Counted from the first letter of the stretch, positions 36,578-49,762 are shown. The stretch is 64,000 bases of DNA from Puffinus mauretanicus (GCA_023333565.1 JAJKFH010000374.1:5766001-5830000); one strand, 5' to 3'. A program made the numbers and translations. The notes: generated by a model from the letters alone, not told the origin.

Positions 36578-37125
36578 TGTGGTGGGCTGACCCTGGCAAG
36601 CAGCTAAGCACCACACAGCAGTTTGCTTACTTCCCACCAAGTGGGATGGGGGAGTCAATAGGAAGAGCAAAAGTGAGAAAACTCATGGATCAAGATAAAG
36701 ACAGTTTAGTAAGTGCAGGCAAGAGGAGGGGAAAAAAAAGTGATGCAAAGAAAATCACTCACCACCTCTCACAAGCAGACTGATGCCCAGCTAGTCTCTG
36801 AGCAATGGAGACCTGCCAAACAATTCCCACTTCTCCCCACTCCCCTTTTTATTGCTGAGCATTACATCACATGGCATGGAATATCCCTTTGGCCAGTTTG
36901 GGTCAGCTGTCTAAGCTGTGTCCTCTCCCAGCTTTTTCCCACCCCTTGCCTACTTGCTGTGGGGATAGCAGAGTGGGAAAAAGAGAAATCCTGAAAGCAA
37001 CCACCACTCCGCAATAGTCAAAATATTCGTGTGTGTTATCAACACTGTTTCAGTCACAAATCCAAAATACAGTACCATACAGGCTGCTATGAATAAAATT
37101 AACTCAATTCCAGCCAGACCTAGCA
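36578..37125 (-). repeat. LTR-only ERV insertion, older family copy
   Basis: The plus strand begins TGTGGTGGGCTGACCCTGGC and ends near CAGCCAGACCTAGCA. Read on the minus strand it has the same layout as the other LTRs: 'GGCTGGAATTGAGTTAATTTT' near the start, the core 'CCATGTGATGTAATGCTCAG', an AATAAAA TATA-like box (36845-36852) and a 3' 'TGAGTTTTCTCACTTTTGC' segment. CpG is scarce, consistent with age. No ERV coding DNA adjoins either end, so it is probably a solo LTR. No clean target duplication was found, so the ends may be off by several bases. Confidence 0.75.
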
Positions 37126-38309
37126 ATATTAGCCAATCTCCTCTGGTTACCGTTGTATCCCCTGTTTCAGACAACTGTCTAAATCACTGAGTCTCTTTAG
37201 TGGGGTCCTGAACACTGAACATGTTGAAAGGTGTGCATACAATACTAACTAATTCAACCCATACCTATATCCTCAGATTTTCTAGGAAGAGTCTTTTTAA
37301 TAGCTGTTAATAAATTCTGTGCTGGGATCTGGACAGGCTTTCCTAGGAACTTTATAGCCATACCTGCAATTTAGACGGATGAGGACAATCATCATAAACA
37401 ACAACAGAAGCAGAAGGTAATCAGTGTAATAACACTGAATACCTGAAAACAAGGTCTTTTGGCTTCAAACTATTGAGCAGATTGCATTGTGTACCTGAGG
37501 TGCCATTGATATTTTCACGCTAAAACAATTTAAGTACATTATCTTCTCAAGAACATATGATTTTTAATGGCCATAGTCATGTGACTAGAGGAAAGGGATT
37601 TTTACTGCCAGAAGGACATGTATAATTCGTAATAAAGAAAAAGAAAATGTTTAAAAAAAGAACAGAAGACTCATTCTGTGAATAGAAGGATGAAATATTC
37701 AATGGTAGGATGGGGAGAGAAGATGAGGGTGGAATCAGGATTGGAATAGACCCTGGGTGTGGCAGAGCTGTAGAAGGCATAACTGGAGAGGCCTGAAAAG
37801 CAATGTTTTGCCTTTATGTGAAGTTCTGAGCTGCTGCCAACCAATATGAGCTTTGGTGGCTCTAGCATAACATTGCCAACCTTGAAATGTTCCAAGTTTT
37901 TGAAGTTATCCATTACTAACCAAAGACGCTGCCTCTTCTTCCAGACCATGTCTTCCTCAGACCATACTGGTTGTATACACATTTGGGTTCTTTCTAAGTG
38001 CATTTTGCTTTTTTATTTTCAAGGTGTTTTGTTTGGTGTTTTTTTTTTTTTTTGTCTGCACAAGTGAGGACTGTATATATATTTTTGGGGAAGTCAGGGG
38101 GATGAAGATAGAAATCTATTTCACTAAAATGCAAGTATGAGAGCTTTCAGAACACTGAATAGCATGAGATTTACAATTAAATAATGGTAAATGGTTTTAT
38201 GTGGGGGAAAACTAGATCAATTGTTAGAATATTGTTTGACATTTGAATCAGTAGGACTCATTTCCTGCTCTTGGAGTTTATAGAAAGGATTTGAGCCATC
38301 TTAGGCAAG
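37126..38309. other. Gene-free stretch between two LTRs
   Basis: No gene and no ERV internal sequence is seen, so the flanking LTRs, which are in opposite orientation, do not bound one provirus. A T run sits at about 38039-38054. Confidence 0.6.
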
Positions 38310-38867
38310 TGTCTTGGTTTCGGCTGGAATAGAGTTAAAATTTCTTCCTAGTGCTGTGTTTTGGATTTAGTATGAGAAGAATGTTGATAACACACTGATG
38401 TTTTCAGTTGTTGCTAAGTATCTTGTCAAGGACAACTACCCTCCAGGAAGCTACCAAGCTACTACCCCCCCAAGGCTGGGAGGAGGGAACACAGCCAGGA
38501 CAGCTAGCCCAGATGGCCAACGGGGTATTCCATACCATGTGATGTCATGCTCAGTACATGAATGGTAGGCGTGATCCAGGAAGTAGCGATCGCTACATTG
38601 ACCACCATTGGTCAGCGTGGGTGGTGAGCAATTGCATTGTGCATCACTCATTTTATATATATTATTTATTATTATCATATATATATAATATTATATATAT
38701 TATTTATTATTATTATTATTTTCTCTTTTCTGTTCTATTAAACTATCTTTATCTCAACCGAGTTTGTTTCCTCACTCTCACCCTTCTGATTCTCTCCCCA
38801 TCCCGCTGGGGGTGGGGGAGCGAGCGGCTGCGTGGTATTTGGCTGCCTGCCACATTAATCCACAACA
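38310..38867 (+). repeat. Solo LTR with perfect 5-bp target duplication
   Basis: The element starts TGTCTTGGTTTCGGCTGG and ends CCACAACA, 558 bp, and is flanked on both sides by GCAAG (38305-38309 and 38868-38872). It carries the shared U3 core 'CCATGTGATGTCATGCTCAG' (about 38535-38554), an ATTAAA poly(A) signal (38737-38742) and a U5-like 'TTTATCTCAACC' segment. The TATA position reads TACATGAA and looks degraded. An AT-rich microsatellite expansion (about 38650-38722) lies in the R-like part. A 5-bp duplication is typical of ERVL-like or class III elements, while class II elements in birds more often give 6. No internal ERV sequence remains, so it formed by LTR-LTR recombination. Confidence 0.9.
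38650..38722 (+). repeat. (TA)n/(TTA)n expansion inside the LTR
   Basis: Two copies of a TATATATATTATTTATTATTA-like unit in a row are followed by TTA repeats, all within the solo LTR. The ERV LTR at 1.6-2.1 kb has a corresponding but shorter AAT/ATT-rich patch (about 1750-1780). Confidence 0.8.
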
Positions 38868-40204
38868 GCAAGTTTTATAAAATTGGATTCACCAAAAAGA
38901 TTTAGGCCATAGTTCAGTATGACAAAGTATTCATCAACAAAGCTGTCTGTTTGTTCTTTGCTTCCTACTTGTGTCAAAACAACTGTTTGAAGGGCAGTAT
39001 AATGAAAAAGAATGGGGAATTCCTCTGACTTACAAAAAAATACAACTTGTTTTATTTTCTTTTCAGGAGAGAGCCAGATAAGCTCCTCCCTCTGATTAAC
39101 AGTGAAGTCTCTTAAAAAACTGTGTCAGCTCAGCTGACAAGAAGTTGAGCTTTAACATGAAAGCAGTAGCACCTTAAGCTTGTACTGCCACGAAACATTT
39201 TGCATTATGAGAACATGACTTTACTTAACTAATTTAAGTTTTTAGAACCTTTTTCAACTTGTTCTTTATTTCACTTCATTAACGAACTGTAAAGTCTTGA
39301 CAAGAACTTGACATCGTACCATATAAGCACTCAAAATATTCATGAATTGTGCATTCCTAATCTAGGAGACATTTTCTAAGCATACGCAGAGCAAAAACAA
39401 AGTAATAAAAAAAGCACCTCTGAACCTGCATTTAGACTGAGGTTCAACTACTTTCTTTTGTAAAAGATTTCTGGATACTCAATCCTATTGTTCCACAAAA
39501 ATGCAGGGTAATTCTAAAATGGGCTTAATCAGTCTCCCCTGATGAAGCTGCTGCTACTTGTAAGGATTAATTACACATGTATTTTCCTGGATAACAGAGA
39601 AAGTTGGAATGATTCTATAATCCAGTGGGTTGGCCTTGTAGCAAGAAGAGGTAATAGTTGTGGTCTAACGTATCCATCACACAATGCAGAAGGATTTTGT
39701 AAAAAGAAATAGCATCAATCAGCTCTTTTTGTTTGCTTGCTGCTCTTAAACTGGGAGAAGCAAGAAATTCTGTATGTGACAATATTGTCTTGATTTAAGT
39801 TCCTCATGCCATGAAAACTGACTAACAGAAAATCTAAGGCATCTCCTTTAAGCTCAAAGCAGACTCTGCAGAGTGATTTGAGAATTACCTGGGAAATACA
39901 AAAGATTAAAAAATACCTCACCAGCAGCATTCAAAATAACATATTTCAGCATGAAAAAACTCCCAAGGGAAGTCCATCCAAAACATTCAAACAGTCCTGG
40001 TGAGGCTGACTCAATTATCAGTTGTAATAGCATCAGGTGACAGACTTTGGTAAGCAAAGTGTTGTACAGTGAGAAAATTCTATTAGCAAACACCAATTTA
40101 CACCTCTGAATTGCTGTGAATATTCGTTAACATCTGTATGCTTTGTAGCCATTAACTGATTAATGAAATCCTAAAGAGAAGCAAATACACAGTATGTGGT
40201 GAGC
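38868..40204. other. Gene-free stretch
   Basis: It begins with the right copy of the GCAAG target duplication. No gene or further repeat is recognised. Confidence 0.55.
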
Positions 40205-40310
40205 AGGTGTTACCACTCCCTTTTTGCAGGTGATGGGGAAACTGAGGAGAGACTTACCGCTGACTTACCTGAGATCAGGCTGCTCAGCAGGTGGAAATGT
40301 TCCTGCAGGA
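40205..40310 (-). repeat. Possible MIR-type SINE relic (antisense)
   Basis: The plus strand contains 'TGCAGGTGATGGGGAAACTG' followed by 'AGGAGAGACTTACCGCTGAC', 'TTACCTGAGATCAGGCTGCT' and 'CAGCAGGTGG'. This follows the order of the reverse-complemented MIR core (gap-free GGGGAAACTGAGG, then a TTGCCC-AGGTCA-CAGC-like run). Judged by eye. Confidence 0.42.
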
Positions 40311-41670
40311 GACTGCATGCTGTGACAGCTGACATCTGGAACTCCTGCAATAGCTAGCAAGGTGCTTGTCCTACCCCAAGGTGCGGGTCATTGTCCCTTA
40401 GCTCTACTTGCATAATTCATGCATGTATGAGGCCTCCTTAAAGCAGTAAAAAATATCTTGACTATTTTGAACATTTTAGGAAGAAGGGGGTTTTCTAACT
40501 CTTTTCTAACTCTAAAACTTTTCTAACTATAATTCAGTTTGGTAGCAGCTGTCCACAAACAATTTAAGTTGCCTTGGGCCTGTGCTACCAAAAGAAGCTG
40601 TCCCATATTCTCTTTCCCTATTAGCTTCTCACTTCTCTCCGAAGACAGAATTTCTTTCAGTAGCAGAGCATGTTCAGAGAGTCATTACTACATGCAAGTT
40701 AACATGATTTTGCTCAGATAAAAGAGAAAGTGAGAACGATTCCCATAGTACAGCAGGTAGATAACACTGCATTTGAAAATCTACTTAAAATACCAGAGAA
40801 ATAGTACATTGTGATACAGAGAATTAAACTGAGAAACATCTACATTTTTCCATGTGCATCACCACACAGCTAAGGTTTTCCAATTGCTCTTTTTTTCCTC
40901 CTTTAAAACAGTGGAAAATGCTGTTTCTGTGGAGCAGTCTTGCAAATCTGACAGCCTCTCTTGCAGAATAGCCTAAGAGGCTCGTGGGCACTAGACTGAC
41001 CCATTACTTTGCATGAGTTACCCTGAATAAAGAGGAGTAATGAGATGGATTGGACGTGCCTTCACTGTTATTGCAGATATTACAAGCTGTCCTTTCCCAA
41101 GTGCTTTGTATATAGTAAAAATTAATAAGTTGACATTAATACAGATTTCTGCATAACAAACAGCTCTGTGCAGTATCACAGGGTTTGCTCTCATGTGCTT
41201 ACTGCCATAAAATCAACCAAAGATAGATGATCAAATCAAAATGTTCCAAATAAACAAATGAACAATCCTTTCCAAAGACAGTTCCCCTGGGATTAGATGT
41301 TATCCAGCATAGCTCACGTATCCACAGTGTTTTGTTTCTCTTATTTATGGTTGTTTCTACTGTATTGTTCCCACTCTCCTCTCTGAGTGTCTGTTTGGGA
41401 TCTTTATCTCAGATTCCATACTACTTTGAACAGACATTCTGATGACTCCGACCACAGCTCTGGAAGCCATGATCACCACTATCATAAATGAGCTCCCGTA
41501 AATAGCCATGAAAGGATTCTCAAGGTCTGTTAAACATTGTGATTTACATCTTCATCAATTAAAGCAGTTCTGTATCTCAAACCTTTTATAAAGTTGTAAA
41601 ATTCCGTAGTGTATTGGTGAAATTATTAACAGTGAAGGAAGTTGCTGATACTGAAGCTCAAAACTTAGAA
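40311..41670. other. Gene-free stretch with a small interrupted repeat
   Basis: No gene is seen. TTTTCTAACT occurs three times at 40491-40500, 40502-40511 and 40519-40528. Confidence 0.55.
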
Positions 41671-41840
41671 ACTAGATTACAGGTTCTTCTGATCCCTTGG
41701 ACGTGCTTTCTGTCTTTGGGCAAGACACTGTAGTACTTTGTGCTTTGGTTTGTCCAACTGAATAATGAAAAGATATCTATATCTGTATCTCAGAAACTGG
41801 AAGAGACTTGTGAGGCTATTTGTTGATAACATATCAAACA
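41671..41840 (+). repeat. Possible MIR-type SINE relic (sense)
   Basis: In order: 'CTTTGGGCAAGACACTGTAG', 'TTTGTGCTTTGGTTTGTCCA', 'ACTGAATAATGAAAAGATAT', 'CTTGTGAGGCTATTTGTTGA'. This follows the MIR sequence of GGGCAAG, CTGTGCCTCAGTTTCCCCATCTG, AATGGGGATAATA and TTGTGAGG blocks. Good order, moderate identity. Confidence 0.48.
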
Positions 41841-43760
41841 TCCTTTTCTAGGCAGTATGGGAGTTATCATCTTGGTATCCAATACCTTTGAAAAGCTTTA
41901 AGGAGAATGCTGTTGAAAGTGTAATTGCTTTATGTACTTCTGTCAGGTGAAAAAGTAAGATGTCTTACTTTCAAGTACAGATGGCAGGTGGGTAAAAAAT
42001 GGGAATTTCTGTCTTGAATAACAGTGATGTCTCTCAGCTGAGGGATCTGGAGCTGGATTTAGTTGAGATTCTTCCTCTTAGAAGCAAAACCCCAAATAAA
42101 ATACATCTCTGTGTAGAGGACAAGAATCTACACATTATTAGGCCAGTATTATACCAAATCTATCTAGAAACCTTGTAATAGCCAATTTGCTGGATGTCAA
42201 AGCCATTTGAATATGTAGTAGGAGAGCAGCAGCAGATCTGCCTCTCTAAATGTTTCTTCCTTCAAAAGCCTAGGCTGTATATACTAAGGTAGAAAGTTGA
42301 TTGCACAGTCTATATGAGTTGAATTCAGTTTTCTTGGACATGGAAAATCAATACAGTATGTTATAATCCAGATGAGGTTTTGCTCTGTATAACTGCATCT
42401 GTATTTTCTTATGTTTCTTAGAAATTCAGTTTGAAATTTCTATTATCATCTACTGTAGAATGGATGAAAACAGCCAATTGTCACACTGACATTTTTCCTG
42501 TTCTAAACTCCATATGTTTCTAGATGTAGATATAGCCTGTAGCACTATTCCTATGGGTGTGCATATAGATAGTTTCCAGATCAGAAATGTTGTGACCTAT
42601 GCAGACAGAGGACCCCAGTTATGTCTGTATCAGCTCTGTAAACATGCCTCTTACTTCTAACAGACCCTGTCGCATGGGGGGGGATTTGTGAAAATGGGGC
42701 CTAGTTTTGATGACAATTCGTGGGATCCAGTGTCATATAATACCAAACAACTATGCCTTGTTCTGTCTTTGTTGAGGAGTGGAAAGGAACTTGGCAGCTG
42801 AAGCAGAGCTCTGGGAAACCTATGACACTGAAATAATAAATGGCCACTTACACACAAGGTTGCAATTCTCTCCCCAGGACTTGTTTGATGACAGTCCTCA
42901 GTTCAGAAATGGCTGTGATCAGCCCTGAGAGTGAATTACAATTGTGTACAGACTCTGTGGGTGACTACTACCAGTTGTTATCCGGAGTAAGAAAGAAGGT
43001 TATTTTTCTTCCATAAGTTACATCAGCAGAACGTTTCTGTACTTTAAGGGATTTTGTGTTTCTAACTCATGCCAGCAGAGTTGGTTAGGCTGAATGAAAT
43101 GGTTACCATCTTTGCTGTCTGCCTCAAACCTCCACCATAGCTTACCAACCCCTTTGAGGAGACAAATCAATGTGATTTATAGATGCCTCTAAACGACACA
43201 CGTCTGGATGATTTCAGATAATGCCAATATCTGGCATCCTAAAATGTTAGCTGAACTGCTCAGTGGACCCTCCCGTAGTGCTAGTAAGTGTTAGCAAAAA
43301 GGCTGGGACAGACAACAGAGGACAGTAACCATCTCAGCCACTCCAGTATGATCTGCCTGCAGGTATGAGCCACTTCCCACGGCAGAACAAGGGGGAAGGA
43401 ATCGGAAAGTAATAGCTTAAAGCTTGTTTTGGGCACATAAATTAGATCTTTTAAAATTACTTCCTTGTTTCATTACATGTAAAAACACTTAAGAATGTAC
43501 TGAAGCCAAAAGGACAGATATTTAAAAATGCTCAGCCTTCTGAAGCAACTTAAGCAAGCTACCATTCTCAAAGGAAAGAACACTCTCACATCATTTCTTT
43601 AGCACCAATGTATGCCACTATAATCCCACCGCAGCCACCTTTTCCTACTTCCATGTCATTCCTTTCATTATGCCTGGAAGCTGCATGGGTAATTGGACCA
43701 CAGAACTGACTGGGATCTAAAAAACTTCCTGTCTCTAAAAGAAATGCCCTCAGTGACAAT

Positions 43761-43782
43761 GTGTAATAACAGTGTAATAACA
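43761..43782 (+). repeat. 11-bp tandem duplication
   Basis: GTGTAATAACA is repeated head to tail without mismatch. Confidence 0.85.
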
Positions 43783-43932
43783 GTGGAAGGCAAAGCAATC
43801 CCTCCTCCACAAGTTCTTCTAAAGTCCAACCTCCCCTTTTACAGGCCCCAAGGTTGACAAAATACTTTAAGGAAAAGTGAAAACTCACGTCTTTGTTAGA
43901 ATTTGCCAAAGAACAAATAGTTTGCAAATACA

Positions 43933-43986
43933 GCAAACAAACAGCAACAAAACCAAAACAAACAAACAAACAACAACAAAAAAAAA
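43933..43986 (+). repeat. (AAAC)n/(AAC)n-rich low-complexity tract
   Basis: Irregular AAAC and AAC units end in a run of nine or more A. It could be an old A-rich tail or a simple repeat. Confidence 0.7.
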
Positions 43987-44674
43987 GAGGGATGTGTATC
44001 TGTGCCTGTGTGAGAAAGAGAATCTTTCTGGATGTGACAGAGTACTCTTCAGAGAGTATGTGGTTGTTAAGTGCCTAGAGAGCCCTGTGAAGAGTACCCT
44101 TAAATATCTAAATAGAATTAGATACAGGGATGTTCACCCATAATTGAAAAGCTCTTATGGCAGGATTTGCTATGAAAATGGAAGCCCTGCCATCTCAAAC
44201 GTGGAGATGCGTCTAACTTGCTGTTAAATAATAATAACAATTAATAATAATAAAAAATGTAATTAATAATAATAGAATATTCTTTACAATTGCTAATGAA
44301 GGAGATTGTTAATCTCCCGCTGGTAGCAGGAGAGTTCTTTGTCTCAGCTGCCAGAAACATATTACAACTTTTAATTAATTAAGAAGCATGCTGGGTGGGC
44401 TGGCAACACACATTATAAGTAACATAATAATAAAAAATAAAGGCTTTGTCAGTGGAAAGGTGACAGAAGATACTGTAAGATACTGCCAGAAATAACTGTT
44501 AGGTGATGATTACATCTAGATAAGCACAGCAGGTTTTCTAACCAATGGAGAGCAGTATGAGTAAAGAATTTTACCTGATTTAAACAGTATTGACTACAAA
44601 ATGTGTATGTGTCTCCTCCCCACATCCTCAAATCTTCTTTTCTCCCAGAAGCAGTTGCCCAATGGAGGAAATGG

Positions 44675-44870
44675 AGACTAGTGGTTACAACAGAGGACTT
44701 GGAATTTGCTATTTTGAGCTGCGCCACTAAATCATTTCCTGACCTTAGCAAAGTCAATCACAGTAGTTATGCATCATTTTGCAGCTGTAATATGGGAACG
44801 ATCACAATTACCTCCTAAAAGTATGGCGATGTTTCAGGAGTAAAGGTTTATAAAGCATGTGTTATTCACA
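44675..44870 (+). repeat. MIR-type SINE relic (sense), best of the set
   Basis: Ordered blocks across almost the whole length resemble the MIR/CORE-SINE consensus: 'CTAGTGGTTACAACAGAGGA' at the 5' side, 'TGCGCCACTAAATCATTTCC', 'TGACCTTAGCAAAGTCAATC', 'GCAGCTGTAATATGGGAACG', 'ATTACCTCCTAAAAG' and 'GTTTATAAAGCA' at the 3' side. Such relics are ancient and do not move. Judged by eye; exact ends are uncertain. Confidence 0.6.
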
Positions 44871-47800
44871 AAAGGAAAACATCTTGATGATGATGTACTT
44901 TTATGACTGAAACCCTGGAAACAGGTCTGGGTGGAAATTCAGAGGCAGCACTTGTCCTAAGTGTTTTCTGAAAGTATTTGTGTTTGTTATTGCCCAGTGC
45001 CTGTAAGTCAGATGGAACTGCAAAACTTACACCCACAAAATTAACCTGCATTTCTGCTGGCTTGGAAATGTGTTTCATCATCCTGTTCTAACTGCGGGTC
45101 TGGGAGCTCTGCGGTGCCCACTGTTCACATTCCCACCCAAAGTGACTGCTTCTGAGCTCATAGAGGGAGCAATGGCAATTGGGGAAAGATGTGAAGTGTG
45201 CTGGTAAGCTTAGTCCAGTGCTTTGTGAGGAAACAGATTCATCACTGCATTTTACCCAACTGCGGTTCCGGCTGCCACCTGTGCTTGCAGTATTGGGCTA
45301 AGTGAACAGACAGGGAGACAGGTTTCTTCTTAGCTGGAATAATCATTTCAGAAATGGATCGAGCCTGGTTTAGGTCACCACAGGTTTTGGTGCATTCTGC
45401 TCTGCATGCTGCACTTTCCAGAAGACTGGTCTGATCTGTGATTAAGAATGAGATTATTTTTACTATAAATAGTACAATACTGGCTGCCTCACTGCTGTTT
45501 TCTCAGACATTTTGAGTTCTGTGTCTAAAGTCACTTTTGAAAATCATGGTGTTTCATATGTCTTTAGATAAGTTCCAAACTCATTGCATATACTTTGTTC
45601 CCTCCTGGCCAAGGGCAGCCTCTCATTGGCAGCATGAGACAGATTAGCATTACAGTCCTTCTGCCTGTGAGAGATTTCACCTGTTTTCATCAAGCCCTTG
45701 AGGAAGTGATAGGTCCAGCTGCTGAAGAGCAATGCTAGTTCCTAATATTGGTGCCATGCAACACAATAAAGGCAGATGCAGAACGTCACCTATTTACTTT
45801 TGTTTGAAATTTGGAAATGCCAAAGAAGTTTGCACTTGCTTATGGTCTGGAAATGCATTAATAATTAAATTTGTGCTACTATACAAACATTATTATTACT
45901 AATCCATATTTAGAGGTGACTTTTTTCCTCCCTGTGTACCAATGGAAAATTCTAAATGCTTTATGAATAAATATGTACTTATGTAGGCACAAAGACTGCT
46001 TTTGTAAAGGTCAAAAAACAATTGTTTGTTAGCAAATAGAGGCACACTCCTCCTCCCCAAATACCAGAAGATTCTTTAAGTAAATGATACTGATAATACC
46101 ATTGAATTACATGTTTATTTTAACAAGAAGGTCAAAATGTACATGTACTGGAACAACGCAGCTATTAAACATTAACTTCACTCGGGATTAATCAATGATG
46201 AGGAAATAAGACTCTCTTCTTTTTAGCCAGAGAGAAACTGCTATCTTGATCTATAGCTAAGTCAATAAGCTGAAATTGTGAATAACTGTGGAACGCATTG
46301 AGAGTTAACCTTTTGATCTCAGCTTGAATGCAATAATTGTAATAAAAACCCCAGACCTAATATTATTATCAATACCACCCCTTGTAGATGGTGATTAGGT
46401 TTGATTGCATTACTTTTATAAAGAACAAAAAGACAATGTGCTGTATTCAAATTACAAATGATCCATTCAGAAAAATTAAATTATATAGAACCTTATAATG
46501 TGCTTAGTCGAGAGGTATTAAAAATGTGACTGAATCACTCTGTAATTGTTTATTGCAAATTTTATAAAGCACTGAGTAATCACACTCTTATTTTGAAATT
46601 GCACAGTGTCTCCGAACTAACTAGTGCCATCAACAAACTGTCTGCCTGCTGTGTTTAAGAACTGCTCTGGTCAGCTACCCAGTGAAGCCTGAACCTGTTT
46701 GTGCATGTAAATCTTTCAGTGTTTACTGTGGACTAAAATATTTCAGAACCAGAAGAGTGTTTTTTTTCTTTTATCTCTGGGTAGAGGAAGCAACTTTCAT
46801 TAGCAGTTATTGGAATGATGTGTGTGCATCAAGTGACTTGCATACCAGTATCTCTTAATTTATTAATTTACTGTAATACATATCTATAATATTATCATAG
46901 AAATTATAGATGAAGACGTAATTTTGTTATTTTTTATCTCCTTCTGGCTGTTGTGGAATGCCCTGTAAAGTATATTGCATTTATGTAGGCTAAGGGTAAA
47001 TCTTTTTGAAACGTGTAAGGGCCTTAGGGAATGTTAAATCACTTTTTAGAAAGGATATAAATGTTTAGGATTTTCATTGGCTTTGAGTGGGGCCATAGTT
47101 TTATCAGAGAGAGTGGGCAAATCAATTGTTTATTTGTTTATGAACCCTGTGCTTTGGTAATTTCCACCCCATTAACTGTGTAAATACAATATTGAGCCCT
47201 TGGTGATATAGCCTGTCCCATGGATCAGTCTGATATAATGATGCCAGTAAAGAGAACTAAGAAAATATATTGCAAAAGATACAGCTTCTAAAATTTGGAA
47301 CACAATGAAAATTTCCTTGCTCCAAAGAAGGTTTTGAGGAATGGAATGATTGTAAAATTTAGAAATAATAACATACAGAGTTTCATATCAATGTGAAATG
47401 GATAGATCTCATTTAAGTCTGGAATGCAAATGCACCCTGGTATGTAATATCACCCATGTTATCTCATTCACTCCAAGGACTAAGTGCACTTACACTTAAA
47501 CCACTGGATTTTTACTGCACATCCCTATCTGGCTTTTTACAGGTCTGACAGCTGTGACCAAACTAATTTTTAATCAGATTTGTAAGGATTTGCTGCATCC
47601 ATGCAAGGTAAAAGCAGAGCAGCTGGCTGACAGCTAGGAAAAGGAGCTGGAATCAAAGCAAACCCTTCCTGTAGCAGACATAGAGTATATTTCTCCCAAA
47701 ATGAAATAATTGAGCTGTTCTGCCCTTGTAAATAAATATTGCCTGAGCAAAGGAGGCAGTTTCTGGGTAAAATCTAGGAAATTCCTCTGCATGGTTCTTC

Positions 47801-49762
47801 ATAACCTGACTTTTTACCTATGTATACCCACAATATTTTATGTATGTATCAAAAAGTGCTGTACTTAGAAAATTCTGACAGAGGACATTGAAAGAAGAAT
47901 GTAAGGATAAAGGGAAAAATTGCTTTTGTTCCTACAAAAAAGTATCTACTCTTTAATGGAAAGGGTTTGTAATATATTTAAAGTGGAGGAGGGTTGGAAA
48001 ATCAGAAATTCAATGAAAAGAATAGCTTCACATTTGAGCTTGCTCTGTAGCAAAAGTTATGGGTTAAGAAGGGATTTGTAATATTAAGCAGAATTTAGTA
48101 GATCTTAGAGTTTAGTAAATCTTAAAACACCCATTCGAACTATTGGTTAATTCTGGAATGCTCTGCTGAAATAATCCGTGAATATATATAAAGTGAGAAA
48201 CACAGGTGTAGAGCCATCCAGCTCAAGTTAGGAGGAGGGGAAATAAATTTCCCTCTTAGGTGAAAACATTAATTCTAGTCAAGCTTATATAAAAAGAGGT
48301 ATCATTGCTACTGGTTTAAAACAGAACCACCCCCCAAAACATCCTTCATTCATGACAACCAGTTTTAAGGCAGTTCAGCCTGTTGTGAGTGCTAAGCATC
48401 CTTGGACAAATGTCCAAACTTTTTTTTTTTTTTAATGGAATCAGTTCTAGGCCCTATGGACTTCCAAGTCGTAAATGGTTTAAGTGTGAATTTAGAAAGG
48501 AGCTTATTAGCTCCTTAGAATGGGACATGTTGGAGTCATAAAGATGCATAACTCTAAGCACTTCTGGAACATCAAAGTCAGAAGCAAGATAAGTATCGAG
48601 TTGTAGCTAGGATTTATACTGTAAACTTTTGCATGTAAATATCTCAGTTCTTCCTAAGGCTTCCTTAGACCCCTTAATTTCTTTCTTGCATATATTGACC
48701 CACCTTTATCCATGAAACATTTAACCAAACAGGAAAACATTCAAAAGTGGTTAGAAAAAAATACTCTGGGAGAAGGGTTGGAGGAGGGGAAGTAGTTTTG
48801 AATAGTTTTGTGAAAGCTTCCACTCATGATATAAAAAACTTCAAGTTTCCCTCAAAGCTGGTCCACATTAAGGTTGTTTCAAAGAATTGAAGAACGCAGC
48901 GTGTTGACTTAGCCATTTAAATTCTAGATGTGTCTCTAACCAGCAGTCAACTAGGAAAGGTACAAGATTCCCACTGAGTAGTGCAGGACTCAGTGAGAGA
49001 CACTTGTGCCTGGTGGGACTATTAACAAGAATTGCTGAAATGCATTACCTCATGAGGCTGTGAACGATGGGTACTCTAGGATAAGTAGCAGTTCATTTTA
49101 TTGAACGAAAACTTCCAGTTTCTGTAATTATTATAATTTTAAATGCCTCTATTAGAAGAGAAAACAAAAAAGTTATGCTGGAGAATGCTTTAAATTACTT
49201 TATTTGTGATCTACAGGAATTCATAATTAGAGAGGGTTCTTTGTTCTAGTAAACAAGATAATCAAGGAGGAAAGCATGAAGCTGGCCTATAGCCTTTGTA
49301 GTTCATAGGGCACCTCACAGTCTAGTGCTCTGTGAGCAGGACTGGCAGCTTCATCTCCTTACCAGGTTCCTAAACCTTTCTGGAACAGTGGGCACGCACT
49401 ATCAGCAGAGACAGCAGCTTTGTTTCTTCTTCTGCAGTAGCCTTACTGTTGCATCACTTGTGCAGATAATCAGTACCTGGATTCATTTCCCTCTTTGCCT
49501 GATTCCAAACTTATATCATCCAGGCAGACTTATGCTCGATAGAAACAGTAGTGTCTCAATCTTTCCTGCTGTTGCTTCAGATTGCTTTTCAAGGGAGCTT
49601 GTTGCATTACCTTTGAAGAAGAGGAAAGTATAGGTTGTAGCTGCTCAACTGTGGCAAAACCGATATGTTGCTAGGCTTGTCCAGAGGGAGGGATTGAGGT
49701 ATCTTTGGAAATTTTAACATTACAATGAGCCTTGGCTGAGGGCTTTGAGAATATGTAATTTG
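44871..49762. other. Gene-free stretch; 46.1-46.6 kb is a candidate conserved regulatory block
   Basis: No gene is seen. About 46090-46640 is unusually free of low-complexity runs for its AT content and carries many TAAT, TGATT and ATCAAT-type motifs. A T run lies at 48420-48433. Confidence 0.5.

Larger units (their letters stand above)
41841..44674. other. Gene-free stretch with simple repeats
   Basis: No supportable gene is seen. It holds an 11-bp tandem duplication at 43761-43782, an (AAAC)n/(AAC)n-rich patch at 43933-43986 and (AAT)n-type runs at 44226-44276. The 127-codon open frame at 43586-43969 (minus) has no recognisable domain. Confidence 0.55.

Noticed and set aside
36571..37130. 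Provirus bounded by the 36.6- and 38.3-kb LTRs
   Set aside because: They are in opposite orientation, from different subfamilies, and no ERV internal sequence lies between them.
36368..37174. Open frames over the 36.6-kb LTR
   Set aside because: They coincide with non-coding LTR sequence and its flanks.
39605..39640. Possible CR1 3' end (GATTCTATAATCC)
   Set aside because: Only one motif-like word; no adjoining CR1 body in either orientation.
43586..43969. 127-codon open frame (minus)
   Set aside because: No recognisable motif; part overlaps a low-complexity AAAC tract.
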